64,000 nucleotides of DNA, taken from assembly GCF_004322705.1 (NCBI RefSeq), contig NZ_SIZZ01000004.1, forward strand, positions 217,123 to 281,122, read 5' to 3'. Each line of letters starts with the position of its first letter. The stretch's first letter is position 1. The notes under the pieces were generated by a model. That model was not told the DNA's origin and did not search any database. It was given only the letters and a program-made list of their open reading frames with translations. Origin of the DNA: Dyella terrae (GTDB lineage: Bacteria > Pseudomonadota > Gammaproteobacteria > Xanthomonadales > Rhodanobacteraceae). Positions 18,621 through 26,846 of the stretch are shown here, in pieces. Made by a program: the position numbers and the translations under genes.

Positions 18621-20639
18621 ATGCGCGGGATACGTATGTTCGCAACGAAGGGATGGGGTCGCCGGGCAATCCGGGGCTGGCTGGTGCTGGTGGTGTGGAT
18701 GGTGGTGGGTTCGGCGTGGGTCGGGACGGCATGCGCGGCAAGCCTGGATGCCTCCTTGCTGCCGCGGATCCAGGGCGCGACATTCGAAGTGGTGGCGGCC
18801 AAGCCGGACAAGGATCCGCTGACCTACGAAAAGCCCCTGCCGCTGGAGCTGCTCGATTACCAGGACCGGACCGACAAATACTTCTCCATCGGCACCGCCT
18901 TCGCGATCGGCAAAAACCGCTACGTGACGGCCGGCCACGTGCTGATGGCTGGCCTCGACAGCCTGTGGGGCCAACCGTCGTTGCGCGATGCCAAGGGCAA
19001 CGTCTACGCCATCGACAAGATCGAGAAGTTCGATCTGCGCCGCGACCTGGTGGTGTTCTCGCTGGTCAAGGATCCGGCACCCGAGCCGCTGGAGATCAAC
19101 ACGAGCCCCGTGATGAACCAGGAGGTTTACGCGGTGGGTAATGCGCTGGGTACGGGCGTGGTGATCCGCGACGGCCTGTACACCTCCGACACGCCCGAGC
19201 AGGAGCAGGGCCAGTGGAAGTGGATGCGCTTCTCGGCCGCGGCGTCGCCGGGCAACAGCGGCGGCCCGTTGCTGGACAAGGACGGCAAGGTCATCGGCGT
19301 GGTGCTGATGAAGTCGGCCAACGAGAACCTCAACTACGCGCTGCAGATGAAGGAAGTGCTCGACGCGCCCGAGAAGAACGCGGTCATCGACAGCCGCCTG
19401 AGCTATCGCCTGGACATCTTCGACACGACGCTCAGCAACTCTTTCAAGGGCACGTTCCCGCTGCCACAGACGCTGCCGGACTTCTTCGCCAGCTATACCA
19501 AACTGTTCAACGCCTACGTGGAAACGCAGCTCAAGGACATCCTGGCCAAGGATGCCGATCGCGTCTTCCCGCGAGGCGAGGGCAGCGATCGCCTGCTGTA
19601 CAACGAGGTGTGGAGCAACATGCTCCCGCGCATGATCGTGCGCAGCAACACCGGCGAGTGGTTCCTGCAGAGCAACACCACCAAACGGCAGTCGCTGTCG
19701 AACAACGGCTATCTGGACGTATCGATGGCGCAGAGCAAGTTCGTCATGCACCTGCGTCGCCCGGACAACACGCCGGTCGCCAACTTCTATACCGACCCGG
19801 TGGTGCTGGGCGACCTGCTGGCCAAGTCGGGACTGTTCGCGCGTACGGTCGGTCCCGAGCACGTGCGCATCACCTCGCTGGGCAAGCCCATCAGCGACAC
19901 GGTGCATGTCGACGGCTGGAAGCGCCGCTGGCAGGTCCGCACCTGGACCCTGCCGTACGACGACACCAAGATCATCGTCTACTGCCTGCCGTTGCCTGAC
20001 GGCTATGCGATGTCGATGGTCTTCGCCTCGGCGGGTGGCGCCTACGACTCCGCGGCCGACCTGCGCGCCATCACCGACTTCATGACGGTCGAGTACGACG
20101 GCAGCCTGGCGCAGTGGGCGGAGTTCCTGAAAAACACCAGCCTGCTGCCGGACGCCATCAAGGATGTGCATCTGGATGTGACGTACCAGAAGAGCCTGAG
20201 CCTGCGCACGCCGCGCTTCAATGTGGCGTTTACGCCGGACCTGCTGGGCATTGAGCCGGACAGCCAGCTCTCGATGCCGCTGGGCATGCTGCCCGACCAT
20301 GGCAAGGTGATCTGGGGCCCCGTGGGGCTGCACTACAACCCGCGCCGTTCGGAGTCGAACTACCTGGTGATTTATCGCAATGTGAAGCCGCCGGCGTCGC
20401 TCGACGAAAGCTACGCGTCCTACTGGGACAAGCTGATCAACCGGCGCCATCCCTACGAAAGCCAGGCCTATGCGGCCGACGGCAACACCAAGATCGCCGC
20501 ACCGAAGCTGGCCGGCGACGTGGGCAAGGACACGGTGGTTTACACGGCGTTCTTCACCATGGGCGGGACCCAGCCGCAGGACAAGATGAAGACCCAGCTC
20601 GACCTGCTGCTCAAGGGGCTGCAAGTCAACGAACATTGA
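18621..20639 (+). CDS. Secreted trypsin-like serine protease with long unassigned C-terminus
   Basis: The protein has 672 residues from ATG 18621; ATG 18636 is an alternative. A signal peptide or anchor covers residues 1-39 (WLVLVVWMVVGSAWVGTACA). The protease domain spans about 50-250 and has a complete triad: His106 in TAGH, Asp142 in RRDLVVF, and Ser213 in GNSGGPLL. That is the S1C/DegP style, but no PDZ domain is recognisable. Instead about 400 further residues follow with no family I recognise. It probably acts in the periplasm. It stands between two terminator-like gaps and the downstream hydrolase, with no clear operon partner. Confidence 0.8.
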   Translation: MRGIRMFATKGWGRRAIRGWLVLVVWMVVGSAWVGTACAASLDASLLPRIQGATFEVVAAKPDKDPLTYEKPLPLELLDYQDRTDKYFSIGTAFAIGKNRYVTAGHVLMAGLDSLWGQPSLRDAKGNVYAIDKIEKFDLRRDLVVFSLVKDPAPEPLEINTSPVMNQEVYAVGNALGTGVVIRDGLYTSDTPEQEQGQWKWMRFSAAASPGNSGGPLLDKDGKVIGVVLMKSANENLNYALQMKEVLDAPEKNAVIDSRLSYRLDIFDTTLSNSFKGTFPLPQTLPDFFASYTKLFNAYVETQLKDILAKDADRVFPRGEGSDRLLYNEVWSNMLPRMIVRSNTGEWFLQSNTTKRQSLSNNGYLDVSMAQSKFVMHLRRPDNTPVANFYTDPVVLGDLLAKSGLFARTVGPEHVRITSLGKPISDTVHVDGWKRRWQVRTWTLPYDDTKIIVYCLPLPDGYAMSMVFASAGGAYDSAADLRAITDFMTVEYDGSLAQWAEFLKNTSLLPDAIKDVHLDVTYQKSLSLRTPRFNVAFTPDLLGIEPDSQLSMPLGMLPDHGKVIWGPVGLHYNPRRSESNYLVIYRNVKPPASLDESYASYWDKLINRRHPYESQAYAADGNTKIAAPKLAGDVGKDTVVYTAFFTMGGTQPQDKMKTQLDLLLKGLQVNEH

Positions 20640-20723
20640 TTTGTGCAGCGACATCGGCGACGGTTGGTGGTCGCCGGTGTCGCAAACCCCGGTGGTCAGT
20701 ATGGGAAGAACAGCAGGTTTCGC

Positions 20724-21578
20724 ATGCAAGTCGCTCCGCCGGGCTCCGCGCCCGTCACCCGCCAGCATTCACTCGCCATGGCCGACGGCTGCCGTCTGGC
20801 CGTGGTGGACAGCGCGCCCGAGGCGCCGCGCGCCTCCGTCCTGATCGTGCACGGCCTGGGTGAGCACAGTGGCCGGCACGAAGCGCTGGCGCGGTGGTTC
20901 CATGCCCGTGGCTATGCGGTGCGCCGTTACGACCAGCGCGGCCATGGTCGCAGCGAAGGGCCGCGCGGCGGGCTGGAGACCAGTGACGACCTGGTTGATG
21001 ACCTGGCCGTGGTGTTCAACGATTTCGCGGAACAGCAGGACAATCCGCCGCTGCTGCTGGGCCACAGCATGGGCGGCCTGGTGGCGGCGCGCTGCGTGCT
21101 GGACCGCCAGGTCGGCGCGTCGGCGCTGATCCTGTCGTCGCCGGCCCTGCGTTGCCACGAGCCGGCCTGGCTGCAGCGACTGGCGGGTTCGCTGGCGAAG
21201 ATCGCCCCGCGCCTGCCGCTGGACAACGGCCTCAAGCTCGACAAGCTTTCCCACGACGTGCGTGTCGCCACTGCCTACAAGGCCGACCCGCTGTGCCATC
21301 GCCGCATCACGCCGCGCCTGGCCGATTTCATTTTCCGCACCGGTCATACGACCGTTGCCGACGGTCGCGACCTGGCGATTCCCACCTTGCTGCTGGTCGC
21401 AGGCAGCGACGATCTGGTGAACCCTGCCGGCAGCCGCGATTTCGCCGCGGCTGCCTGGGCCACGCAGAAGCTGACGACGCGCTTCTTCGACACCCTGTAC
21501 CACGAGCTGTTCAACGAGGCGGAGCCGGCGCGCACGCAGGTGTTCAAGCAGCTCGGTGACTGGCTCGCGCGTCTGTGA
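20724..21578 (+). CDS. Monoacylglycerol-lipase-like alpha/beta hydrolase
   Basis: This 284-residue serine hydrolase has the lysophospholipase/monoacylglycerol-lipase signature. HGLGEHSGRH at 43-52 forms the oxyanion region, GHSMGG at 113-118 has the nucleophile Ser115, the acid is Asp229 or Asp230 in AGSDDLVNP, and the base is His260 in YHELFNE. No signal peptide, so probably cytoplasmic. ATG 20724 is preceded by AGG seven bases upstream; the frame is open further up to 20643. It ends 3 bp from the convergent aldehyde dehydrogenase stop. Confidence 0.88.
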   Translation: MQVAPPGSAPVTRQHSLAMADGCRLAVVDSAPEAPRASVLIVHGLGEHSGRHEALARWFHARGYAVRRYDQRGHGRSEGPRGGLETSDDLVDDLAVVFNDFAEQQDNPPLLLGHSMGGLVAARCVLDRQVGASALILSSPALRCHEPAWLQRLAGSLAKIAPRLPLDNGLKLDKLSHDVRVATAYKADPLCHRRITPRLADFIFRTGHTTVADGRDLAIPTLLLVAGSDDLVNPAGSRDFAAAAWATQKLTTRFFDTLYHELFNEAEPARTQVFKQLGDWLARL

Positions 21579-21581
21579 GGC

Positions 21582-23000
21582 TCACGGCATCAGGATCGAC
21601 TTCGGTTCCAGGAACGCCTCCAGGCCAAAGCGTCCGTTCTCGCGACCGATGCCCGACTGCTTGAAGCCACCGAACGGCGCCTTCGGCTCGTGCGAAAGCG
21701 TGTTGATCAGCACGCGGCCGGCGGTGATCTGCGATGCCACGCGTTCGGCGCGCGGCACGTCCGCAGACATCACGTAAGCCTGCAAGCCGTATGGCGTATC
21801 ATTGGCGATCGCGATGGCATCGGCCTCGTCGTCGTACGTAATCAATGACGCCACCGGCCCGAAGATCTCCTCGCGCGCAATGGTCATGTCGTTGCGCACG
21901 TCGGTGAACACCGTCGGACGCACGAACCAGCCGCGCTGCACCGACCCCGGCAAGCCTTCGCCGCCAGCCAGCAGACGCGCGCCTTCTTCCTGCCCGATAC
22001 GGATATAGTGCTGCACGCGCTCCCACTGTTTCGCGCTGACCATCGGGCCGACGGCCGTCTCGGTGTCGCGTGGATCACCCACCTTGATCTGCGCGGCGGC
22101 ATCGCGCGCGATCGCTTCGGCTTCCGCCTTGCGCGAGGCGGGAATCAGGATGCGCGTGCCGGCAATGCAGGCCTGCCCGCTGTTCATGTAGGCCGCCTGC
22201 AGTGCCATGGGAATCGCTTCGCGCAGGTTGGCGTCGTCGAGAATCACCACCGGCGACTTGCCGCCCAGTTCGAGGGTGACGCGCTTGAAGGTTTCCGAGG
22301 CGTTGCGAAGGATGGCGCGACCCACGGCGGTGGAGCCGGTGAAGGACACCTTGGCGACGTCCGGATGCGTGGTGATGGCCTCGCCAACCACCTCGCCACG
22401 GCCAGTGACAATGTTGAAGACGCCTGGCGGCAAGCCCGCTTCGTGCAGGGCTTCGGTGACCACCTGTGTCTGCCGTGCGCTCATCTCGCTGGGTTTGATC
22501 ACCGCCGTGCAACCGGCGGCGATGGCGGCGGCGAGCTTGCCGCAGATGAAACCGGCATCGTTGTTCCACGGCGTGATCATGCCGGCCACGCCCAGCGGCT
22601 CCATGCGCACGAGGGCGCGGCCCGCCTGCTGCTCGAACGCGTAGTGTTCCAGCACGTCGGCGGCATCGGCCAGCACGCTGCTCGCGTGGCCTGCCATCCA
22701 TGCCGCGCGGGATACCGGCGCGCCGTACTCCTCGACCAGCGCCTCCAGGATGTCGTTCTCGCGCGCCTTCACCGCGTCGTGCAGGCGGCGCAGCAGGGCG
22801 ACGCGCTCGGCCTTGCTGGTGCGCGAGAAGGCGGGGAAAGCGCGCTTGGCAGCTGCCACGGCGCGGCGGGCGTCCTCGGCGTCGGCAAGGCGGACCTGGC
22901 CATTGACCTCACCGGTCGCCGGGTTGTGCAGGTCGTAAAGCTCCTGGCCGTGCGGGGTGACAAAGGCGCCGTCGATATAGATCTGGTTGATCGCGTACAT
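21582..23000 (-). CDS. NAD(P)-dependent aldehyde dehydrogenase
   Basis: This 472-residue member of the aldehyde dehydrogenase superfamily oxidises aldehydes to carboxylic acids. Catalytic Cys278 lies in GQACIAGTR and general-base Glu244 in LELGGKS. Cofactor residues include TPWNND at 143-148 and Lys169 in VIKPSE. The C-terminal KAPFGGFKQSGIGRENG block is typical. The exact aldehyde is not readable. It is divergent from a LysR regulator with a 104-bp shared region containing an inverted repeat, so that regulator probably controls it. Confidence 0.93.
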   Translation of the reverse strand: MYAINQIYIDGAFVTPHGQELYDLHNPATGEVNGQVRLADAEDARRAVAAAKRAFPAFSRTSKAERVALLRRLHDAVKARENDILEALVEEYGAPVSRAAWMAGHASSVLADAADVLEHYAFEQQAGRALVRMEPLGVAGMITPWNNDAGFICGKLAAAIAAGCTAVIKPSEMSARQTQVVTEALHEAGLPPGVFNIVTGRGEVVGEAITTHPDVAKVSFTGSTAVGRAILRNASETFKRVTLELGGKSPVVILDDANLREAIPMALQAAYMNSGQACIAGTRILIPASRKAEAEAIARDAAAQIKVGDPRDTETAVGPMVSAKQWERVQHYIRIGQEEGARLLAGGEGLPGSVQRGWFVRPTVFTDVRNDMTIAREEIFGPVASLITYDDEADAIAIANDTPYGLQAYVMSADVPRAERVASQITAGRVLINTLSHEPKAPFGGFKQSGIGRENGRFGLEAFLEPKSILMP

Positions 23001-23057
23001 GGGGTTGCCTCAAGGGGGAAGGGGATGCACGGATCAAGGTAGGCGCCTATCATTGCG

Positions 23058-23073
23058 TTGTGTAGCCGCACAA
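23058..23073. promoter_or_regulatory. Candidate LysR-type operator between ALDH and lysR
   Basis: TTGTG (23058-23062) and CACAA (23069-23073) form an inverted repeat with a six-base spacer, in the divergent promoter region of the aldehyde dehydrogenase and LysR genes. LysR regulators normally bind dyads in such a position. Confidence 0.4.
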
Positions 23074-23104
23074 ACCTCAATGAGCTATTGCGGAAATCGG
23101 GATA

Positions 23105-24001
23105 ATGCGCAGCTCCGGACTGATCGAACTCGAAGCCGTCCTGGCCGTGGCCCGCCTGCGCAGCTTCCGCGCGGCCGCCACCGAACTGGGCATGTCCACC
23201 TCGGCGCTGAGTCACGCCGTGGCCGCGCTGGAAACCCGCATGGGCGTGCGCCTGTTCCACCGCACCACGCGCAGCGTGTCGCTCTCCGAAGCCGGCGAGC
23301 AGTTCGTCGCGTCCGTGGCACCGGCCATGGGTCAGATCCGCGGGGCCATCGAGCAGGCCGGTGAACACCGCGACACGCCATCGGGCACGTTGCGCATCAA
23401 CACCTCCGCGGGCGCCGCGTGGCAGTGCATGCCCATGCTGGTGGCGTTCCTGCGTCGCTATCCGCAGATGAAGCTGGATATCGTTACCGAGGGGAAGCTG
23501 GTCGATATCGTCGCGGGCGGCTTCGATGCCGGTATCCGCCTCACCGAGCTGGTGCCGCAGGACATGGTCGCCGTGTCGCTGGGCGCACCACAGGAGTTCG
23601 CCGTTGTGGGGTCGCCCGCGTACTTTGAGGCGCACGGGGAACCGCGCGTCCCGACCGACCTCGCGCACCATGTGTGCGTGCGCAACCGACTGCCCAGCGG
23701 CGGCGTCTATCGCTGGGAGTTCGAGAAGCGCGGCGAGGCGGTGGCGGTCGACGTGCAAGGCCCCATCACGCTCGACGAGCCACGCCTGATCGTGGAGGCG
23801 GCACGCGCCAGCCTGGGCCTGGCCTATCTCAATCTGTGGAACGTGCAGCCGGATCTCGAGCGCGGCACCTTGCGTCGCACGCTGGTCGACTGGACGCCTC
23901 CGTACGAAGGCCTCGCGCTGTACTACCCGGGCCACCGCCATGTTCCCGCCGGCCTGCGGGCCCTCATCGGCGTGATCAAGGACATGCGCGGTCCCGGCTG
24001 A
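23105..24001 (+). CDS. LysR-family transcriptional regulator
   Basis: The protein has 298 residues, the family norm. The N-terminal winged helix-turn-helix (1-60) contains SFRAAATELGMSTSALSHAV and LETRMGVRLFHRTTRSVSL. The effector-binding domain (about 92-295) resembles the CrgA/AaeR-type group that often regulates oxidoreductases. It is divergent from the aldehyde dehydrogenase gene. The effector is unknown. Confidence 0.93.
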   Translation: MRSSGLIELEAVLAVARLRSFRAAATELGMSTSALSHAVAALETRMGVRLFHRTTRSVSLSEAGEQFVASVAPAMGQIRGAIEQAGEHRDTPSGTLRINTSAGAAWQCMPMLVAFLRRYPQMKLDIVTEGKLVDIVAGGFDAGIRLTELVPQDMVAVSLGAPQEFAVVGSPAYFEAHGEPRVPTDLAHHVCVRNRLPSGGVYRWEFEKRGEAVAVDVQGPITLDEPRLIVEAARASLGLAYLNLWNVQPDLERGTLRRTLVDWTPPYEGLALYYPGHRHVPAGLRALIGVIKDMRGPG

Positions 24002-24020
24002 CGGCGCCTTCCCCAATCGC

Positions 24021-24041
24021 CGTTTACCGTTTACCGTTGAT
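24021..24041. repeat. Half copy of the heptad repeat
   Basis: Three consecutive seven-base units (cgtttac, cgtttac, cgttgat) match the right arm of the heptad hairpins at 2521-2590 and 46100-46425. No left arm is present. It lies just after the LysR gene. Confidence 0.6.
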
Positions 24042-24077
24042 CCCTTACGGACGCGGAGCGTCCGACAGGGGATCACC

Positions 24078-24377
24078 ATGCAGTTCTTCCAGCTCGAACA
24101 TTTCGCGAGCTACGTCAACGAGACGTTCCGGGTGCGCATCGACCAACACGGCGAAACGGATTTCGTACTGGTCGAAGCGGCGCCCATCCCGCAGGGCAAG
24201 CTCTTTCCCGGCATGGTGCGCACGCCGTTTTCGCTGTTGTTCCGTAACGAATCAGCGGTGCTTTTCCCGCAACGCATCTATGACATGACGCACGGCAAGC
24301 TCGGCCAGTTTGGCGTGTTCCTGGTGCCGATCGCGCGCGACAAATCGGGCTTCGTTTACCAGGCCGTGTTCAACTGA
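24078..24377 (+). CDS. DUF6916-like small protein
   Basis: This 99-residue protein has no signal peptide or membrane segment. It begins MQFFQLEHFASYVNETFRV and ends GVFLVPIARDKSGFVYQAVF, the pattern I associate with the DUF6916 family, often found beside tail-collar (microcystin-dependent-protein-like) genes. Function unknown; the compact all-beta look would fit a small structural or chaperone-like partner. GGGGAT precedes ATG 24078. Its TGA abuts the TCA of the convergent GNAT gene, forming TGATCA with no gap between the two genes. The neighbourhood ties it to the collar operon. Confidence 0.7.
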   Translation: MQFFQLEHFASYVNETFRVRIDQHGETDFVLVEAAPIPQGKLFPGMVRTPFSLLFRNESAVLFPQRIYDMTHGKLGQFGVFLVPIARDKSGFVYQAVFN

Positions 24378-24929
24378 TCAGGCGGTAACGCCCGCGCGCC
24401 AGCGCATGCGCCACTGCACGTCGCCGACGTCTTCGCAGGCGAAGCCAAGGCGCGCGTAGAGGCGTTGGGCACCGTGGTTGTGTGCGTCGACCTGAAGGCT
24501 CACGGCCTGCATGCCGTTGCGCTGCACGGCGTCCTGCACGGTGCGCAGCAGATGCGTTCCCATGCCCGTACCCCGTTCGGATGGCATGAGCAGGATATCG
24601 ATGATGTGGATCGCGTCTTCCGTGCCGTAGAGATACAGGCGTCCGACCGCACGACCCTCGCGCAAAACGACAAGGAAATCGGCCGGCGTGTAGCAGGCGA
24701 TGTAGTTGCGGTGTTGCATGTCGAACTGGCCATCGAGGAACGTCCGCAGCATCGACTCCGGCCAGCCAAGCGCCGCGAACTCCGGGGCGCGGTGCTGCGC
24801 GTAAAGCTCACGCAGGAAGGGCAGGTCGTCGCCCGTGGCTGCACGCCACGAAAACGCCGGCGCGGAGGCCGGCGTCTCGTCGGGCATCCATCCCGCACGC
24901 GGCGGGAAGGCGGGCAGCGGGTGGTTCAC
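24378..24929 (-). CDS. GNAT-family N-acetyltransferase
   Basis: The protein of 183 residues has one GNAT domain (about 28-178). The acetyl-CoA pyrophosphate loop is RGTGMG at 119-124, preceded by the beta-4 strand IHIIDILLMP. The conserved VDAHNHGAQRLYARLGF block near the C-terminus completes the fold. It probably acetylates an amine on a small molecule or protein N-terminus. Its ATG overlaps the stop of the upstream collar gene by 4 bp (ATGA), which implies translational coupling and a role linked to the collar proteins. Confidence 0.88.
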   Translation of the reverse strand: MNHPLPAFPPRAGWMPDETPASAPAFSWRAATGDDLPFLRELYAQHRAPEFAALGWPESMLRTFLDGQFDMQHRNYIACYTPADFLVVLREGRAVGRLYLYGTEDAIHIIDILLMPSERGTGMGTHLLRTVQDAVQRNGMQAVSLQVDAHNHGAQRLYARLGFACEDVGDVQWRMRWRAGVTA

Positions 24930-25456
24930 TGGAACGCCGGAAAATTGCCCTGCAGGCAGATGCAGAAATTCAGCGCCAGATAGGGCTGCATGTTCTCGTG
25001 CGGCAGCGACTGGCCCGTCACATCAAGCATCTGCAGCGGAAACTGCGTGTTGGGCGTCACGTCCTTGGTTGCGAGGGCGGCGTTGCCCGGCAGCGCCAGT
25101 GCGTCACCGTTGGCGGGCGTTGCATGGCGCTTGGTGGCATCACGCTGGTCGTACGCGCGCAGGCCATGCGTATGCTGGGGAATCTCCTGCAGCAGCAATG
25201 AAACCTGCTGCGAACCCTCTTGCTCGCCCTGCACCCACGGCGACAGTCCCGGACCCTGACCCGCACCAGCGACGACCTGGCCGCCCAGGTTGGGAAGCTG
25301 GAAGGTCGACTGCCCGTTACCGCCGAACTGCGTGCCAATCAACGAAAACAGCGCCGTGTTCTGCTGGATCGCGACGAGCTGACCCTGGCAAAACGCCCAT
25401 TGAGCGGGCGCGAAGTTAAACGCGAAAAGCTGGATTTCCCCGGTGAAACTCTCCAT
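24926..25456 (-). CDS. Phage tail-collar domain protein, MdpB-like (third of trio)
   Basis: The protein has 176 residues. The N-terminal collar domain (about 5-60) contains FCQGQLVAIQQNTALFSLIG and FQLPNLGGQV. A central HTH triplet at IPQHTHGL matches the His-x-His metal site known from tail-fibre proteins such as T4 gp12. The C-terminal block is PHENMQPYLALNFCI. There is no signal peptide. It shares about the same length and layout with the two genes upstream, suggesting three subunits of one fibre-like assembly. It is coupled to the GNAT gene. Confidence 0.9.
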   Translation of the reverse strand: MESFTGEIQLFAFNFAPAQWAFCQGQLVAIQQNTALFSLIGTQFGGNGQSTFQLPNLGGQVVAGAGQGPGLSPWVQGEQEGSQQVSLLLQEIPQHTHGLRAYDQRDATKRHATPANGDALALPGNAALATKDVTPNTQFPLQMLDVTGQSLPHENMQPYLALNFCICLQGNFPAFQ

Positions 25457-25500
25457 CAGTCATTCTCTCTAGTAAGAAGTGGCGTCCAGAGGACAGCGGG

Positions 25501-26025
25501 TCAGTTCTGTGTCGGGAAGACGCCGGACACGCAAATGAAATAGCGCACGGCCACGGTCGGCATGATGTTGTCGTGTGGCAGGTTGCCACCCGACATGGTG
25601 ACCGACGTCGCCAGGAAGGTCGCGCTGTTCACGTCCACCGTCGTGGAATACATCGTGTCGCCGCCGACGGCGCCGTATTCAAGGGCGTTCGACGGTGCAT
25701 TGGCCGTGGCGGTGGTCGTTGTCGCGTGCATGATATGAGTGTGCGTCGGCATGGTCTGCGCGGTGAGCGTGACCGTCTCCTTGCCGCCCACCTGGCCCAA
25801 CACGCGAGTGCTCAGACCCTGCCCGGTGCCCTGGTGAACCGCTACGCGACTCTGGAGGTTGGGCAGGCCGAAGGTCTGTACGCCATCGCCGCCGTACGTG
25901 GTGCCGAGGAGCGTGTAGAGCGCATCGTTTTCGGCAATCGATACGAGTGCGCCATTGCATTCCATCCAACCCAGCGGAACGCGCGTGTACGGGAGCAACC
26001 GGATTTCTCCGAGATAAGGTGTCAT
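25501..26025 (-). CDS. Phage tail-collar domain protein, MdpB-like (second of trio)
   Basis: The protein has 174 residues. It has the collar domain (MECNGALVSIAENDALYTLL, FGLPNLQSRV), the central His-x-His motif in MPTHTHIM, and the C-terminal variant LPHDNIMPTVAVRYFIC. It is the most divergent of the three in both end blocks, and its middle segment is rich in Thr and Ala. The gene starts 13 bp after the first collar gene and ends 44 bp before the third. A structural, trimer-forming protein is inferred from the domain family. Confidence 0.9.
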   Translation of the reverse strand: MTPYLGEIRLLPYTRVPLGWMECNGALVSIAENDALYTLLGTTYGGDGVQTFGLPNLQSRVAVHQGTGQGLSTRVLGQVGGKETVTLTAQTMPTHTHIMHATTTTATANAPSNALEYGAVGGDTMYSTTVDVNSATFLATSVTMSGGNLPHDNIMPTVAVRYFICVSGVFPTQN

Positions 26026-26038
26026 GTCGATGCTCCGG

Positions 26039-26563
26039 TCAAGAACGGCTGGGAAAGAGGCCCTGGAGAGCGATGCAGAAGTTCACCACCAGGTAGGGCT
26101 GCATGTTTTCATGCGGGGCATTGCCGCCCACCGGCGCGATCTCCGCGGCGTTGAGCGATACCTGCGGGCCGGTGGCATCCGCATACACGTTCTCGGAGCC
26201 CGTGTTGCCCGGTACGCCCAGCGCGGGATTGCGCGAGGTGGCCGCGACGTTGGTGCCCATGACGATGTGGTTGTGCGCAGGCAGGTTGTTCGTCGTCAGG
26301 GTGACCTGTTCGACGCCGCCGACCTGGCCGATCTGCCAGGGTTGTCCGCTTGAGGGGCTCACGCCTGTGCCCAGAGGCGTACGACCCTGCAGGTTGGGCA
26401 ATTGGAAGACGGTGGTCCCGTTGCCCCCGTAGGTGGTGCCGAGCAATGAAAACAGCGCCTGGTTTTGCTGGATGGACAGGATCTGTCCATTGCAGAAGGC
26501 AAAATACTTGGGCGCGAAGTTAAAGCCGACGGGGATGATGTTCCCCATGAAGCGTTCCGACAT
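26039..26563 (-). CDS. Phage tail-collar domain protein, MdpB-like (first of trio)
   Basis: The 174-residue protein opens the operon of collar 1, collar 2, collar 3 and GNAT. It contains FCNGQILSIQQNQALFSLLG, the FQLPNLQGRTPLG collar end, the His-x-His site in LPAHNHIV, and the C-terminal PHENMQPYLVVNFCI block. There are no phage head, tail tube, terminase or lysis genes around, so this is not a prophage remnant by context. It is divergent from the giant Ig-repeat autotransporter, with a 283-bp shared promoter region. Confidence 0.9.
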   Translation of the reverse strand: MSERFMGNIIPVGFNFAPKYFAFCNGQILSIQQNQALFSLLGTTYGGNGTTVFQLPNLQGRTPLGTGVSPSSGQPWQIGQVGGVEQVTLTTNNLPAHNHIVMGTNVAATSRNPALGVPGNTGSENVYADATGPQVSLNAAEIAPVGGNAPHENMQPYLVVNFCIALQGLFPSRS

Positions 26564-26846
26564 GTTGTCCCCCGTGTCCGGCCAGCCGTCCCGGCTGCCC
26601 TGAGACTATTACTCTGGCGTACTGTCCCACTGCTTGACAAGACGCCCGTTCCGGCAGCGAAAATATCCGGTCGCAGGAAGTTACTCAGCATGGCAGGGAA
26701 GATCGGCCATGCGGGACGATTGAGCCCGTTGAGTCGCATTTTTGTACGGGGCAATTCCAGTCGCCATCTCACAGGGCCACCGATGATGCGCGCCGCATCC
26801 GGTCGCCAGCGCAACGCCATGGAAGAGGCGCGCAAGGGGAATCCAC
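26564..26846. promoter_or_regulatory. Divergent promoter region between collar operon and autotransporter
   Basis: This is a 283-bp gap with no convincing gene. A TTGACA hexamer at 26634-26639 on the plus strand could be a -35 element for the autotransporter, with AT-rich GAAAATAT about 19-21 bp downstream as a poor -10. That would leave a leader of about 170 nt. The minus-strand promoter for the collar operon is not obvious. Confidence 0.3.

Noticed and set aside
24926..26563. Prophage remnant suggested by tail-collar domains
   Set aside because: No capsid, tail-tube, terminase, lysis or integrase gene is nearby, and the three paralogues plus GNAT form a compact intact operon.
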